From assembly GCA_018665505.1 (NCBI GenBank), contig JABJCS010000793.1:1-5863 (forward strand): DNA of 5,863 bases, read 5' to 3'. Positions 5,748 to 5,863 of the stretch are shown here, in pieces. The first letter of the stretch is position 1. Every line of letters starts with the position of its first letter. The stretch is from Alphaproteobacteria bacterium (GTDB taxonomy: Bacteria > Pseudomonadota > Alphaproteobacteria > UBA8366). Below the pieces are notes generated by a model. It was not told the DNA's origin and searched no databases. It worked only from the letters and a program-made list of their open reading frames with translations. Both the position numbers and the translations under genes were made by a program.

Positions 5748-5863
5748 GCCCATATTTGTTCTAACCCATTGCCTTAGCTGCGATAATTGGGCTGATGGGT
5801 CACTGTTGTTAAAACGCCACTCGCACTCCTTTAAGAATAGGCCGAAATGGGCCTTTGGAACAC
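5745..5863 (-). CDS. IS1595-family (IS1016-like) transposase, C-terminal 38 residues (5' end outside window)
   Basis: The minus strand is open from the right edge to the TAG at 5747-5745 and encodes 38 residues starting VPKAHFGLFLKECEWRFN and ending QWVRTNMG. The LKECEWRFN segment matches the conserved L-K-E-x-E-x-R-F-N tail of IS1016/ISXO2-like DDE transposases, which catalyse cut-and-paste movement of their element. The catalytic residues lie upstream, outside the window. No stop or frameshift interrupts the visible part, so this copy looks younger than the decayed transposase beside it. Family confidence is moderate because so little is visible. Confidence -1.
   Translation of the reverse strand, partial: VPKAHFGLFLKECEWRFNNSDPSAQLSQLRQWVRTNMG

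Larger units (their letters stand above)
5728..5863 (-). mobile_element. End of an IS1595-family (IS1016-like) insertion sequence, continuing past the window
   Basis: A sharp insertion-sequence terminus begins at 5728 with GGGGCTGTCCCAGATAACTA, which resembles the GGGGCTGTC-type ends I associate with IS1595/IS1016-like elements. Immediately inside is the C-terminus of the matching transposase on the minus strand. The flank outside it is the A/T tract TTAAAAAA (5720-5727), an 8-bp candidate for one copy of the target duplication; the other copy is outside the window. The family name is from recall of the ends and the protein tail, and a database comparison would settle it. The second end is not visible, so whether the element is complete is unknown. 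Confidence -1.

Overview
The window looks like part of a proteobacterial chromosome, most plausibly an alphaproteobacterium. This is inferred from GC-rich coding DNA, strong AGGAGG ribosome binding sites and the gene families present; no rRNA or other lineage marker is in view. It has two very different halves.

Positions 1-4481 hold a tightly packed minus-strand operon, read right to left. First comes a hydantoinase B/oxoprolinase-family subunit (hyuB-like, 551 residues), then a hydantoinase A/oxoprolinase-family ATP-binding subunit (hyuA-like, 705 residues). Last is the N-terminal 230 residues of a thiamine-diphosphate (ThDP) dependent enzyme of the acetolactate synthase superfamily, which runs off the left edge. 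The gaps are 14 nt and 1 nt. Each downstream Shine-Dalgarno sequence lies in or overlaps the end of the gene before it, so translation is probably coupled. HyuA and HyuB homologues form complexes that use ATP to open hydantoin or lactam rings or to carboxylate ketones. The substrate here cannot be read from sequence. The coupled ThDP enzyme suggests that a 2-oxo acid or acyl/aldehyde product is handled next.

Positions 4482-4600 hold the probable control region of the operon: a TTGAGA/TATTAT promoter candidate about 20 nt upstream of a short leader, and two 19-bp inverted repeats. One repeat overlaps the -35 element.

Positions about 4586-5727 are AT-rich and contain no intact gene. Translating the minus strand and stitching frames together shows a badly decayed IS3-family DDE transposase pseudogene at about 4965-5684. 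It has in-frame stops, frameshifts and an internal deletion, but recognisable pieces remain in the correct order. A candidate pair of degenerate element ends lies at 4669-4679 and 5697-5707.

Positions 5728-5863 are the end of a second insertion sequence, probably of the IS1595 family (IS1016-like). The terminal inverted repeat starts at 5728 and the last 38 codons of the transposase end inside it. The element continues past the right edge. The picture is a catabolic operon next to an insertion-sequence graveyard.
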